A stretch of DNA of 64,000 bases from Delphinus delphis (GCF_949987515.2 NC_082696.1:39957126-40021125); one strand, 5' to 3'; positions 22,327 through 35,364 are shown, counted from the stretch's first letter. Notes: generated by a model from the letters alone, not told the origin. Numbers and translations are program-made.

Positions 22327-23509
22327 AGCCTAATAATATTTTTAAGCTATCGTCAAGGTAAATGAGCTAAGTAAAAAACTGATGTTTAAGATGTGTTTAT
22401 CAGCTAATATAGCAACAAATGACTCAAATTAAAATCTAAGGTGAAAGATGTATGTGTTTAAATTGGTAATATAGTACACCTATATTCTGGATCAGTTTTT
22501 TAGTATTTCACTATTTTTTAATATGAATTTGATACATATTTGATACATATTTTTATCTGAATTTGATAGATATTTGATCATGAACCCCATGATAAAATTT
22601 TATCACACTACCATAACTTCTTGATGGTTCAGGACACATGATTTCAAGCCTTCTATTATGATATCTCCATGAATTTAGTCATTCCTGTTGTTCCAGGTAT
22701 CCTAGTTTTCAGGTAAAACTGCTTTGTAGCAAGACCTTTTAGCAACATATTTTAGCAATTATATTATTTTAGTATAAGATGTTCTCTATCAAATTTCCAC
22801 CTTTTGGCTAGTTTCACAAGTCCTACCCTAGAAATGATTATTCATATAAGATACTAGTCATAAAAAAGGAGTAAGTGGAACTAATTTCTTTCCATTTCTG
22901 AATTTCATTATATCTGTTGGTGCACACTAATTTCCAAGTTATGAATTTCTCAGTGATATTACTTTTATATAAAAATGATTTTTAAAATAAAGTTAAAAAT
23001 CATAAAGATATACTATAATGATTTGATGAAGGATAGTGACTTGTACCTCATTTTTGGTAGTAAGAATCTGTACTTTAGAAATTAATTTTTAAGTGTATAC
23101 TAGCAATACTTACTATTTTTCAAGATGAATTTCTATAGATACAGCACTTTATCTGAAGTATAACAAACATTATCTGCAGTGTAAGGTCATGTTCAAAAAA
23201 GACCTCAAAAGAATTCATTGTGAATTTTCTCTGGTAACTTGATTTAAGTTCAATAAAGCTAATGAGAAAAATGAAATAATTTTCATAAATAATCAGAAAT
23301 AACTTCCCAGAGTTCACTGGAATGAAACTATGTAACTCTGGGACACCATAAGAAATGAGATATTTTATGAATATTGTTTATTTAGAAATTTGTAAAGCGT
23401 GAGGAATTTCTAAAATATAATTTTGAAAATGAGGCAATCAAATGATTATTTTTTTACATAATCATGAGTAGAATTGAGGATGAAAATCATCAGAACCAAT
23501 ATAATAATA
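22325..23509. other. Unassigned A+T-rich DNA
   Basis: A local repeat of 'tttgatacatat' and 'atttgata' words occurs at 22527-22575. Otherwise nothing is recognised. Confidence 0.4.
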
Positions 23510-23965
23510 AACATAATTGAGCTCTCAATATGGCAGTACTATATAGGCAGTACAGTAAGTACTTCACATGTATTTGAACGTTCCGTCCTAACAATAGTCT
23601 TATAAGGTAAGTAGAGATGTGCCAGAGCAGATTTGTACTGGCTTATGAGAACCAGTAGTTAAATTTTTAGGAATTTTGTTAGTTAGTTGATATCAAGTTG
23701 TAGTAGTTTGAAAGTTGCCATAGTGGAATAATTTACACCATGGAAGTCAGTAAGCACTACAAAGTATGGCTACCCACCCCACCCTCTTCCCCAAGGGCCA
23801 GTTGTTAAACATTTGCCAGCATACCACTGGATAGATACTATTGTTACCCCTATGTTGCAAATGAGAAGATTGAGACATAGAGGGGTTAAGTTTCCCAAAG
23901 ACTCAACACTGAAACAACATGGTAGATGTGGAGTTAATCCATGTGGTCTGCTATCCTGCTTCAAT
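23510..23965 (-). repeat. MIR SINE, antisense, split by an insert
   Basis: 23510-23617 carries the first MIR part ('agtacttcacatgtatttg', 'cttataaggtaagtaga'). MIR resumes at about 23832 ('gatactattgttacccct', 'aatgagaagattgagacat'). About 210 bp of other sequence lies between them. Confidence 0.75.
23618..23830. mobile_element. Probable old DNA-transposon insert in MIR
   Basis: A roughly 210-bp insertion splitting MIR at its midpoint. The ends begin 'cagagcag' and finish 'accactg', compatible with hAT-type termini, but the target duplication is not clear. Family unknown. Confidence 0.4.
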
Positions 23966-24179
23966 AAGTAGAAAACTTAGGAAATTTTGAGAAAAGATCT
24001 AGTCAATTTAGGCTGTAGCTGACTCATTCCACAGAAGCCTATTTTCCCATTCACTGTGATAGCAGTTGTTTCCAACACAAGGTGGAAGACTTTCTGCCAC
24101 TTAGACTAAGATTCCATTGGAAAGGTAGTTGATTCATTCCATGGCTGAGCTGTCCACACAGGACTTCATTTTCACGGTC

Positions 24180-24920
24180 AAGGTTCAGGGCATCATTCCC
24201 TCTCTACTGGATGATGACAACACCTTCCTCTAGGTTTACCTCCTCAAATCCATTCTTTTCCCTGCAGCTAGAGGACCGTTCAAAACACGAATCTAGTCAT
24301 GTCATTTGATTTTAAATACTTTCAAGGATTTTCCATTGTTCTTGGGATCAAGTCCAAATTTTCTGGTCATTGGGGTTCTGGCTCCCACTTACCATCCCAC
24401 TTTATTTCTTACAGTCCTATTTACTATTCTATATGCTGAACTACCTGTAATTCTTCTAATGTCTGCTTCTGCCTCTGCACCTCTTGCTGTCTTTCATGTT
24501 TCAGTAGCAGTTCTTTTTTTTTTTAAGAAGATGTTGGGGGTAGGAGTTTATTAATTAATTAATTTATTTTTGCTGTGTTGGGTCTTCGTTTCTGTGCGAG
24601 GGCTTTCTCTAGTTGCAAGTGGGGGCCACTCTTCATCGCGGTGCGCGGGCCTCTCACTATCGCGGCCTCTCTTGTTGCGGAGCGCAGGCTCAGTAGTTGT
24701 GGCTCACGGGCCTAGTTGCTCCGTGGCATGTGGGATCCTCCCAGACCAGGGCTCGAACCCGTGTCCCCTGCATTAGCAGGCAGATTCTCAACCACTGCGC
24801 CACCAGGGAAGCCCTTCAGTAGCAGTTCTTGAACATTCCTAGTCTTCCAGGCAGCACAGGAATTAGGACCATGGGAACATTTTCTGCATATTAAAAATAT
24901 AACTTTACAGGTATTACACA
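24180..24920 (+). repeat. L2-like LINE 3' fragment, sense, split by SINE
   Basis: 24250-24499 shows 'ctagtcatgtcatttga', 'caaggattttccattgttc', 'tgggatcaagtccaaattt' and 'cttctgcctctgcacctc', all in L2 order. It resumes after the SINE with 'cagttcttgaacattcctag'. Confidence 0.7.
24516..24814 (-). mobile_element. tRNA-derived SINE, intermediate form
   Basis: Minus-strand SINE inserted in L2. The 16-bp duplication 'ttcagtagcagttctt' is perfect (24500-24515, 24815-24830). The body combines the long-form 3' domain (24560-24640) with 'ggcctctcactatcgcggcc', a short-form type block, and lacks part of the middle. It thus sits between the long and short forms. Confidence 0.93.
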
Positions 24921-25892
24921 TTTTATATATGTATCATCTATTCATTTTTATTTAAAGTCCTTTTCTTCTATTGTTTAATTAGGTAATGATTTGATAAATA
25001 GTAGCCAGCACTTTTTCATTCATAAGTATTGATTCCTGTTTAGGTAATTTGCATTTATATGTACTTGGTTCTTTCTCCCTCTATCGACCCTCTACACCCC
25101 AATAAATTGAATTTCAGACAAATGTGGAAACATGCAATACTAGGGAAAATTATTTCCTACCTCTATTTCTTGTGACTGAATTTCATTTTAAATATTGCAG
25201 TAAAGAAAATTGGACCTTTGAGGCCGAGGTCCATTTTAGCATTTCAATGTGCCTAACACTATTGTTCAGCAAATATCTGTGGAATCAAATAAAAGACTAA
25301 AACTCCCATTCAATCAGCTGGAAAATTGTGTTAGCCTCCTCAGTGCTCTCAGTTTTTTATACTGCTGTCTAAAATGTCCAGATAACTAAGTACTCATATC
25401 TTAATAAATAGATGAAAAGAGATTAAAAGGAGTTAATTCAAGAAAATTCATAGAAAATACTTGCATGACTAAAAAACATCTAATAAAAGTAAGTACAGTG
25501 AGGTCATAGTTACTCCAGTTTGGTCACATTAACTGGTGAGAGATCTGATGTCTTGAGAAAAGGGCCTGAAAGAATGGACATGCAAATGAGAATACTGATT
25601 ATACCTGGGTTATGGGAATATCAGGGACAATAGTTTGCTTGGTTCTTTTCAAGAGCAGATATACTTACCTGTTGTCATCTGTAAAGAACTATAATACAGT
25701 ACAAATATAAGTTACATGTACACAAAAACAGTATTTTCAATTAAAGGAAAAGAAGACATGATGAAAAAATTAGAAGACTGATTACTCAGGTTAGTGCCCA
25801 ATGCAATTTATATTAATCAAGCTTAAGCAATAATTTAAACCTTTAACTCCGGGACAAAGAACTCCTCTTAATTTTGTAGTTGTGAAATATAA
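24921..25892. other. Unassigned DNA
   Basis: 25235-25295 ('gtgcctaacactattgttca', 'gcaaatatctgtgg') may be another L2 or MIR3 3' end. The rest is not recognised. Confidence 0.35.
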
Positions 25893-25910
25893 GGATGTTA
25901 AAGAATCTTT

Positions 25911-26172
25911 TTTTTTTTAACATCGTTATTGGAGTATAATTTCTTTACAAGTGTGTTAGTTTCTGCTTTATAACAAAGTGAATCAGCTATACATATACAT
26001 ATGTTCCCATATCTCTTCCCTCTTGCGTCTCCCTCCCACCCTTCCTATCCCACGCCTCTAAGTGGTCAAAAAGCACAGAGCTGATCTCCCTGTGCTATGT
26101 GGCTGCTTCCCACTAGCTATCTATTTTACATTTGGTAGTGTATATATGTCCATGCCACTCTCTCATGTCAAG
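25911..26172 (-). mobile_element. 5'-truncated L1 3' end, young
   Basis: Minus-strand 3'UTR only: T-run at 25908-25918, then 'attggagtataatttcttta' and 'cccactagctatctatttta'. The 18-bp duplication 'ggatgttaaagaatcttt' (25893-25910) and 'ggatgttaaagactcttt' (26173-26190) has one mismatch. Confidence 0.95.
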
Positions 26173-26190
26173 GGATGTTAAAGACTCTTT

Positions 26191-28369
26191 AAAGCATTTA
26201 CCACTAATTACTTCAAGATGGGAAATATGAGTTTTGAGGACAGGGAACTGAAACGCTGAGCTTAATGGTAAGAAAGAAAGAAATGAAAGAAAAGAAAAAA
26301 AAATACTTCTTAGGAATGTTGGCAAGATTTGTCCAGGCAATACACAGCCTGGAAGATAATTTCTCCCTCTAAATTCAAGAAAGTCTTTAATATTCTTTCT
26401 GTCTCACCTGCAGAACAAAAGATATTTGAAAAAGTTATTCAAAGACTGAAAGGATTTTTCAGAGCATATTTGAATCTAAGGTGGGTTTTGCATATCTTGA
26501 GATTTTTGACTTGCTGTGGGTGAAATAGCAAAATAGGGAAAGGACAACTAAAGCCATAAAATACAGTTGATCAAAAACTGTATTCAAGATATAAAGTCTT
26601 TATATTTTAAGGAATAGTTATGGAGCATTTTCAGAGAGTCTCTACAATTAGCATATCATTTTTGATATTGCCATACAGCAGTGTGGTCCAGCATAGAAAG
26701 GAGAAATAGGCAGGAAGGATTAGAGGGAGTGCAGAACCAGCACAAATAAAGAAGGATCTTGTTTATTCCCGAGCCTTCACTACGACTGAAATTTGGAAAC
26801 TGGTAAATTCTATTTAACAAATATTCATATACACGTGTATTTGGATTTTTGTATATACACACATATGCGTGTGTTTGCGCACGCACAAGTGTGTATACAG
26901 AGAGAGATGATCCTTATCTGTTTAGACACCTGTTCGTCTGTCAATTCCCTCTGTTGCCAGAATAGCATGCAAACATGCTCAATTTTAGGACAATTTGCTT
27001 ATGCCCAAAATCTGTGAAAAAAGATGATTTAATACTGAACCAAGATCATAATGGAAGTATAGTTTCAAAAAGAATAAATTTGAGGTATTTAAGATGCAAA
27101 ATTGATAGAATTGAATAACTGGTTCAGTGTGGATGCTGAAGAAGTCCTCCATGACTTACATATTCCATGTTTCAGAAGTAAATGGTTCAGTAGATATTTG
27201 TCCCACATATTCACGAATGTGCCATTCTGAAATCATTATGAAATAGGTCCCAGAGAACAGGCAATGAGCACATCATTCTGCATTGGATGGATGAATGTCC
27301 CTCTTAAATTAAAGCCTCAAGTTCTAGGATTGCTCTAAAATGACATCTTTAAAAAATTATTAGTGAGAAAGAGGATATATAGCAGAATTGACTCTATTCC
27401 TTAATTTTCTGCAATTTCTGAGTCTTGAATTTACTTCTTAGCATTCTGAGTGCCAGAAATCATAGGATTTACATGGAACGCTGGAATATGGGGGTACTCC
27501 ATAGTTTTCTTTGGCTGTCCAACAATCAGCAACAATATTATTTTTGTAGACCAAAAGAAAGATTTTCTTTTTTCAATATTTTTTAAAACAGAATCTTCAG
27601 ATGAATGAGAGAATTATTTTCCTCTTAAAATTAATTCCACCTATGTGTTAAACAGTGTAATTTAAACCTCAACTTAGATATCAGCTATGATATATATAAA
27701 TGGTGAATTATTGGCTGCGTGAAGAAATTGCCATAGAATTACCTTACTTAAGCAAATACTAGACTGTTTAACCTGTATTTATAGTACTACTTGTATGAAA
27801 CAAGAAGGACAAATTGATTTATCAATATAAAAATTGGTTTGTATCCTATATTTGTGAAGTTCGCTGATTTATTTTCCTTACGGAAAAGTACTCAACAAAA
27901 TGGGAAATTGTTATTTTGTATTAAAATGATGAACATTTTATGAGCAAAATTTTTGTTAGGGTGAAAGGGTAAAATTGTAGCTTAGATTTAGAGGCCCAAA
28001 TATTTTCTTCCTAATCGCCTCAAATAAAGCCAATAAAATAAAGTTAGTAAAAAGGTTATAATACATTTTCATAGCAGCAGAAAATTTCTCCACAGCCCCA
28101 ACTTTAGTCTAGGAAACACATGAGCAAAATAGCGTCTACCACCCTTAAGAAATCAAGTCCTTATTAATCAAGACTGGAAGATCACAAACATTTTAAGTCT
28201 ATAATTTAACTAAAGGAATTTGATAAAGGTTATATTAATAAAAAAAGGAAACCAGGAATAACTTGGGGTAAAATTCAATAAAATAATAAAAATAAGCAAT
28301 ACTGCCTCACGATAAATTAGTTGATATTTCCCTTGGCTATAATAATGTATAATTTAACTTCTATCTTCC
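26191..28369. other. Unassigned DNA
   Basis: 26270-26305 is a GA-rich run of AAAG units. No exon-like frame or known repeat is recognised in the remaining 2 kb. Confidence 0.4.
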
Positions 28370-28650
28370 CAAAGTCTATCCTTTGCTCAAGTTACATCTC
28401 CTCTATGAAACCTTTTCTCGTTTCTTCAGCCCTCATCTCTTTCTCTCTGTAAAACCACAAAATAAAAATTTTGATGATGCACTACCTTGTATTGTTCACT
28501 CTGTTTGAGTTTTAGTGTTTTGTCCCAACCAGGTTGTAAATTCCTTCAGAACAAGGATGAAGTCATATATATTTCTCCTCCTCAGGGCTCATCAGAGTAT
28601 TGAGGAAAAAATTGGTACCCAATAAATCCTGTTGATTATCATCTTGAATA
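28370..28650 (+). repeat. L2-like LINE 3' fragment, sense
   Basis: Shows 'caagttacatctcctctatg', 'gaaaccttttctcg', 'ttgtaaattccttcagaac' and 'ggtacccaataaatcctg', the usual L2 3' end order. Confidence 0.7.
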
Positions 28651-29158
28651 TTAAAGAGTCATCAGAAATAATTGTTTTCTGGAGCTAAAATATCACTGTC
28701 CTATAACTCAGGAGGATAATGTAAAGTTAGAAAATAAAATATTAGAAGCAGATGAACTCTGACTAGGGGATTTCTAAAGTAAACCTTTACCAGATGTTCA
28801 TGTATTAAAATAAGAAATGCTAATCAGGAAAATAACTTTCAAAGAGTGTAGCAGGTGTAGAGATAAACCTCTGAGGGTTGACAATAAGCAGTGAAAAAAA
28901 AAAAAAGGAAGCACATCTCATAAGAAAAGCAAAAGATACCTCTATAGAATATGCCCAAATTCAGATTTACAAATTAAATTTCTCAAAATAGCACTCTCAA
29001 TAATCACTTTCTGTGACAAACAAGCAGGTGTGAGATCACTCACGTTGCATGCCCATATGATTTTATATAATTTATGTCTGGTTACATGGACTGGGCAATT
29101 TATTTAATTGGTTTAAGATGTAAGATTTTATTGTAGCCGCCCTAGAGTTTTTTTTTTT
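28651..29158. other. Unassigned DNA
   Basis: No gene or repeat recognised. A short A-run lies at 28891-28905. Confidence 0.4.
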
Positions 29159-29172
29159 AAATATTATATTCC

Positions 29173-29494
29173 GGGACTTCCCTGGTGGCGCAGTGGTTAA
29201 GAATCTGCCTGCCAATGCAGGGAACTGGGGTTCGATCCCTGGTCTGGGAAGATCCCACATGCTGTGGAGCTACTGAGCCCATGTGCCGCAACTGCTGAGC
29301 CTGTGTGCTGCAGCTACTGAAGCTCGTGTGCCTAGAGCCTGTGCTCCGCAACAAAAGAAGCCACCACAATGAGAAGCCCGTGGACAGCAAAGAGTAGCCC
29401 CAACTCACAGCAACTAGAGAAAGCCCACGCGCGGCAAAAAAGACCCAACACAACCAAAAATAAATAAAAAATTTAAAAAATAATAATAATATAA
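29173..29494 (+). mobile_element. tRNA-derived SINE, long form
   Basis: A complete plus-strand long-form SINE: head 'gggacttccctggtggcgca' (29173), B-box-like 'ggttcgatccc' near 29230, A-rich tail from 29457. The duplication 'aaatattatattcc' (29159-29172) and 'aaatattttgttcc' (29495-29508) matches at 12 of 14 bases. Confidence 0.93.
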
Positions 29495-29564
29495 AAATAT
29501 TTTGTTCCATTAAATAAGACAACTTACCATCATTCATATATTTTCCCTGTCAGTCACTAAATAC

Positions 29565-30265
29565 CTTGGTTATTGCTCTTTGGATTATCTTTTCTACCTT
29601 GCATTCCTCTCTCTTTCTACAGCCTTAACCATGGCCAAGACTTCTTTCCTATTAAGTTTGAACTACTCTCATTTCTTTGCAGGCTCTATCACTTAATTTT
29701 TGCTACCTGTGGTATAGCCCAATTAATCTGCTTACAATAGCACTTTCATCCTGTTAGCAACACTCCAAATTCCCCTTATACATACACGTATAGAAGTTTT
29801 GTTACTCTTTCTCACCTATTGCATTAAATTCCTGTACTTTGGCTTAGCTTGCAAAGATCTTGATAACATGGTACTACCTGACTGCTATAACTTCATTTTT
29901 CGCTGTCCCCGGTGCAATTCTCTATGAACATGTCATGATTCTCTCCACCTCTGTGAATTTACTCATACTCTTTCTTTATATCCAAATTGTTCTTTAGGGT
30001 CCATTTCCATTTCATGTTGCTGGCTATGCCTACATTAGCCTTCAGTGATCTTTAGCTACTGTGTATAATGACCACACTTATCTCCAACAGACCCAATTGT
30101 ATATTTATTTGTTCACTTGTGGTTTTTGTACATTTTTGGCTGTTTAATCACGTTATGTATTTATATTCATCTAGACTATATATTTTTCAAAGATAGAGAT
30201 ATTTTATTAAATTAACTCAGAATAGTGCTGGGCACATATTACATATTTAATATATGTGACCTAAA
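29565..30265 (+). repeat. L2-like LINE 3' fragment, sense
   Basis: A long diverged copy: 'attgcattaaattcctgtac', 'tctctccacctctgtgaatt', 'gactatatatttttcaaaga' and a final 'agtgctgggcacatattac' follow L2 order. Confidence 0.65.
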
Positions 30266-30539
30266 TTATATGCATCTTCATATTGTTCAGCCATAAAGCA
30301 TTTGATTGTGCCTCTTGTGTATACTATTGAGGTAGGCATTATGTAATAATTTATCCTCCCAAACTCTTTTCTCTTATAGCTGACAGAAATATATTACAGC
30401 TACTGACAGATAACATTAAGTTTTCCTCCCTAATATCAGGTAATACAAAGAATGAAATATACCAATAAAATCTCCCACATAAGTCCTAAAAATCCATATT
30501 TAAAGACAGTTAAATACATAGCTATGTGTCAGAAGAATA

Positions 30540-31195
30540 GGATTCATAAACATATATCTGAGAAAGGGCTGGTATCTAGGATATAAAATGAACTTCTACA
30601 ACTCAACAATAAAAAGGCAAACAATCTAAGTTAAAAAATGTGCAATAGAATTGAGCAGACACGTGGCATACAAATGGCCAATAAGCACATGAAAAAAACT
30701 GGCAAGCATCATTAGTAATCATAAAAATGAAAATTGTAACCTCAAGATACAACTTTACAATTATCAAAATGAATAAAATGGAAAATACTATTAATACTGA
30801 ATATTGGTAAAGATATAGAACATTCTTTCATGGTGGCAGTAAAAGTGGCAAAACCATTTAGAAAGCTCTTGCATTCTCTTATAAAATTAAATATGCCCTA
30901 TCTCATTACTCAGCAATGCCAATCTTAGGAGCTTACCTAAGTGAATTGAAAATTGTCCCCCCAAAAGATATGTATATTAATGTTTATAGTGGCTTTAATT
31001 ACAAAATCCAAAAACTACATTAAAAAAAGTCCTGATCTCTCTTAACATGAAAATGGATAAACAAATCAGAGTAAATTTATACAATAGAAATAGTCAGCAA
31101 TAAAATGAAACATGAATTTGACCGTTCCTTGAAAGACACCAGAGATCACTCAAGGTGAAATAGCTAACCCGAATAGTCCTATAATTATTAAAGAT
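30540..31195 (+). repeat. Old L1 fragment, late ORF2
   Basis: Phrases such as 'ggtatctaggatataaaatg', 'aaatggccaataagcacatg' and 'actcagcaatgccaatctta' match late ORF2 and the following part of an old L1. Every frame is broken. Confidence 0.75.
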
Positions 31196-31199
31196 TTTA

Positions 31200-31279
31200 A
31201 ATTTATAGTGTGTGTATATGTATATACATATATATACATATGTATATATATAGTGTATATGTATATATATATATATAGA
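31200..31279. repeat. AT-rich TATATG/TATATA repeat
   Basis: Alternating purine-pyrimidine run with several self-complementary stretches. Confidence 0.85.
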
Positions 31280-32905
31280 TATGAGGAAGACACACTCCAG
31301 TCAGATAAGTTCACAGGTAAGTTCTACCAAACATTTAAGAAAAAAAAAATAATAATACTGATTCTACACAAATCCCTCTAGAAAGTAGAAGATGAATGAG
31401 CAATTTTCAACTCATTTTATAAGGCTAACCTTGCCCTGATACTAAAACAGAAAATGGCATTTCAAGAAAAGGAAACCACAAAACAATAGTTCATGACCAT
31501 AGAGACAAAATTTTTCCCTTAAATGTCACAAAATCTAATCTGGCAACATATAAAAAGAATAATATATCATGACCTAGTGGGAATTATCCCAGAAATTTGA
31601 GGCTTCTTCAACATTTGACCATCAATATAATTCAAATTACCAACAAAGCAAAGAAGAAAAGAAATGCAGAAAGCGTAGTCTTTTCAACAAGTGATGCTCT
31701 AACAATTGCACAACCATATGCACCAGAAAGAACCTCATTCAAGACCTTTCTCCACATACAAAAATAATCCATCATGGACTTCAATGTTAAACTTAAAACC
31801 ATAAAACTTCTGGAAGATAACACAGAAGAAATCATTTGTGATTTTTGTGTTAGTCAAAGATTTCTTCATTGTATCACAAAATGCATGATTCATTAAAAAA
31901 AAGTTAATCAAAATTAAGAACTTCTACAGTTGAAAGGCAATGTTAAAATAATGAAAAGATAAGCCACAGACTGAGAAAATATATTTAATGCATATATCCC
32001 CAAAAGGACTTGTATCCAGAATATATAAAAATAGGTTTCAAATATATAAAGAGCTCTCAAAATTCAATAATAAAAAACAAACTTTATTAAAAATGGTCAA
32101 AAATTTCTTTAACATCTTAATTGGAGTATAACTGCTTTACAATGTTGTGTTAGTTTCTGCTGTATAACAAAGTAAATCAGCTATGTATAAATATATCCTC
32201 ATATCCCCTCCCTCTTGCACCTCCCTCCCACTGTCCCTATCCCACCCCTCTAGGTGGTCACAAAGCACCAAGCTGATCTCCCTGTTCTATGCACTGCTTC
32301 CCACTAGCTATCTATTTTTCATTTGGTAGTGTATATATGTCAGTGCTACCCTCTCACTTTGTCTCAGCTTACTACCCCACCCCATGTCCTCAAGTCCATT
32401 CTCTACATATGCATCTTTATTCCTGTCCTACACCTAGGTTCATCAGAATCATAAAAATGGGCAAAAAATTTGAACAAATTATTTACTAAAGAAGTCATGT
32501 GTACTGGAAATAAGCATAGAGGTTTAAAAAAAAAAAAGCTCAACCGCACAGTGATTAGAGAAATGCAAATTAAACCACAATGAGATAACTACACACATAA
32601 TAGCATGACTGAAGAAATGACTGTAAAAAGTGTTGTTGAGGATGCAGAGCTACTCAAAATTCTGAAACATTGCTGATGGGAATACAAAAATGGCACAGAT
32701 TATTTGGGAAACATTTTGGTAGTTTGTTTTAAACTTAAACATAAAAATACCATTATGTCCAGCAATCGCACTCCTAGGTATTTACCAAATGAAAACTTAA
32801 ATACACACAAAAATTATGCAGATGTTTTCAGAAGTCTTATTTATAATTATGAAAAAGTGGAAACAACACTATCCCAATAACTGGAGAACTAAAAAGACTT
32901 AGAGT
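31280..32905 (+). repeat. Old L1 fragment, ORF2, split by a younger L1
   Basis: Runs through ORF2: 'cagataagttcacaggtaag' (start), 'catgacctagtgggaattat', 'gactgagaaaatatatttaa', then after the insert 'tagagaaatgcaaattaaac' and 'cagcaatcgcactcctaggt'. The reading frames are destroyed. The insert at 32107-32452 is in the opposite orientation. Confidence 0.8.
32107..32452 (-). mobile_element. 5'-truncated L1 3' end, young, nested
   Basis: Minus-strand L1 3'UTR ('attggagtataactgcttta', 'cccactagctatctattttt') within an older plus-strand L1. The duplication 'aaaaatggtcaaaaattt' (32089-32106) recurs as 'aaaaatgggcaaaaaattt' (32453-32471). Confidence 0.92.
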
Positions 32906-33624
32906 TTTTTTTTTTAATACTCATGGAACAATTTTAAGATTGACCTGAAAAAAGAAGAAGAAAAAAAAAAGAAGATTGACCTGATACTAGAGCAATCAAA
33001 CAGATGACAAAATTTTTAAAGACTGCATATCATTCAGAAAAAAACTACAACACTGAAAATACAGGGTTAAAAATACTAACAACATGATGATATCAATAGC
33101 AGCTATAGATTTGAAAGTTAAAAACACCCTTATAAACAATTCATGAGTCAAGGAAGATATTATAATGGAAATTGAGTATTGAAAAAACATGGCTTTTTTT
33201 TTTCTTTTTTTGGTCGAAGAGGCATTTCTGGAATACATGGTTTTGTCTTTTACACATTCTTCAAGAAATGATTCTCTACTTAAAAAGACAAAGAAAAATT
33301 GATAATTGACATAACCACTAAATTTTTTGACAATTGCATGAGCTCTCATGTTCATTTACTATATTCAATATAGTAGAGAAGTCTATTTCTTGGTAACTGG
33401 AATAAAAGGATTTTGAAAAAATTGAACTGAATGTATATTCAGTTCGATATATATATCTATATATATGTATACATGCACATATACTTGCATATGCATTTAC
33501 ATCTAAACATAGATATCCTTAGTTGGGTGTTATTAGTGTATCATAAAACTAATACATTTTTAGTAAATCTACATAATTATAAAACCAATATTTTGTTCCA
33601 TTTTATTATTTCATATACCTCATA
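32906..33624. other. Unassigned DNA
   Basis: 'aagattgacctga' occurs twice (32937 and 32973) around an AAG-rich run. 33446-33480 is TATA-rich. No gene is recognised. The minus frame 32996-33355 has no motif. Confidence 0.4.
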
Positions 33625-34148
33625 AAAATTTGCAGTAAAACCTCTATTTCCACTCTCAGGCAATCACTGATTTACTTTCTATCTCTATGGATTTTTTCCG
33701 AACATTTCATAAATGGAATCATACAATATGTGGTATTTTGCACCTGACAATTCACAGAGAATAATGTTTTTGAGATTCCTAAATGTTGTAGCATGTGATA
33801 ATAAGTGTTGGGGAGTATGCGGAGAAACAGGTACGTTCATACATTTCTGATGGAAATGTAAACTGGTAAAGCAAAAACAAATTGCAAAAACACATTTTGA
33901 CACTTAAAACCTTAAAAACATGAAATTATCATATGAACCAGCAATTTCACTTCTATGTAGCTACTCTAGAGAAATATAAACGTATGTCCACACAAAGACT
34001 TAAATATTTATAGCAGAATTATATAATAATCAAAAATAGAAAACAGTCCAAATGCCTATCAATTGGTGAGTGGATAAACAAAATGTGGTATATTCATAAA
34101 ATAAATACTATGTAGCAATAAAATGAACACATACTTTCAAATCTGCTG
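33625..34148. mobile_element. Old twin-primed (inverted) L1 fragment
   Basis: 33625-33798 is minus-strand L1 ('tctctatggatttttt', 'ggaatcatacaatatgtgg', ending 'atgttgtagcatgtgat'). 33799-34148 is plus-strand late ORF2 ('aataagtgttggggagtatg' to 'tagcaataaaatgaacac'). The outer end of the plus segment stops just upstream of where the minus segment begins in L1 order, the arrangement expected from twin priming. Left limit approximate. Confidence 0.7.
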
Positions 34149-34529
34149 CCACAGTCAGATCCTAAAAGTGGCATCCTAAAAGATGATGATCCTAAAATCA
34201 TGCATAATTTTTAAAATTTTATTGATACTTATCCCAAAATGATACCCTTTTAGTTCTATAAAGTACACATTGTTAATTTTATAGCCCCATCAGGATATTT
34301 AAAAGCCTTTATCAATTTAAAAATGGGAAACTGTAAGTTTAAATTTATCATTAATTTTGTAGTAAGAAAAAATATACTGGATATTCATTTAGGCTTCTAT
34401 GTGAAAGTAAGGTCTAAAACTTGAAATTTCTCTCATTTCAGATCATAATAGACATGATAGTTAATATAAAAGTCTACTGCCCTTTATTTTGTACATGGTG
34501 ATAACATTGAGCTGCTTTCTAGAGGAGAG
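34149..34529. other. Unassigned DNA
   Basis: 'atcctaaaa' is repeated three times at 34158-34198. Nothing else is recognised. Confidence 0.4.
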
Positions 34530-34722
34530 CTTCTTAAACCTGGCCTCGCATCAGAATCTCTAAGGGTATTTGTATAAAGTATAATTTCCAGGGCTTCAGC
34601 CCCAGAGAATATGATGAGTGGATTAAACATGGAGGCCAGCAAGCTGTGAGGCTAATAATCACTGTAGGTGATTCTAATTTAGCCAGTCTGTGGCATGTGG
34701 GAGCCACTGTTCTAAATGAAAA
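34530..34722 (+). repeat. hAT-Charlie MITE (MER5A-like)
   Basis: 'gcatcagaatctctaaggg', 'gcttcagccccagagaat' and 'gtaggtgattctaattt' follow MER5A order. Diverged, non-coding, mobilised in the past by a hAT transposase. Confidence 0.7.
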
Positions 34723-35205
34723 ACCATGAGATATGTGCTTCTAGTGAAAACTAACATCATATAGAATTCAAACCACAAGATTCAGTCAAATGATGTTTAA
34801 AACATTCTACATAGAGTATGAAGGAAAGCTGATTACCTCCAAAGGGTTTCTAACGATTTTTAAGCATCATATACAGCATATACTTGTAGAAGAAAAAGGA
34901 CTGCATAGCAATTCAGGTTTATGAATTTTCTGCACAATAACAGCTAATTACAGTTTTCCTATTTTTGGAAGAAATATACTTACAGACAAAGCTTCATTTT
35001 GAAAAAGTGTTCTTTATTCTATGCAATCAGTCAAGTCAACAGATATTAATTGAATACCTTCTTTACACAGGAGATTGTGGAATATGATCAGAATAATATA
35101 TTTTCATAGATTTTTAGGAAGTTTATAGTCCCTTTGTAGTGCCAAGGCATATATCCAAATAAATGTAATACTAACTAAATGTAAACTCTACTGTCTGCAA
35201 TAATG
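34723..35205. other. Unassigned DNA
   Basis: 35025-35170 may hold a weak L2 antisense trace ('gtcaacagatattaattgaa'). Not certain. Confidence 0.35.
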
Positions 35206-35364
35206 AACACTTGTATAGAGTCCTTAGTATATGATAGTAATCACTCTACCTGGGCATTACAGGTTATGTAACTTTAATTTAAAAATGATGCTATAGAGAA
35301 GCAAGAAGAACTACAATCCTGCAGCCTGCGGAACAAAAACCACATTCACAGAAAGACAGACAAG

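Noticed and set aside
24516..24814. Chimera of two separate SINE insertions
   Set aside because: One perfect 16-bp duplication encloses the whole unit, so it entered as one piece.
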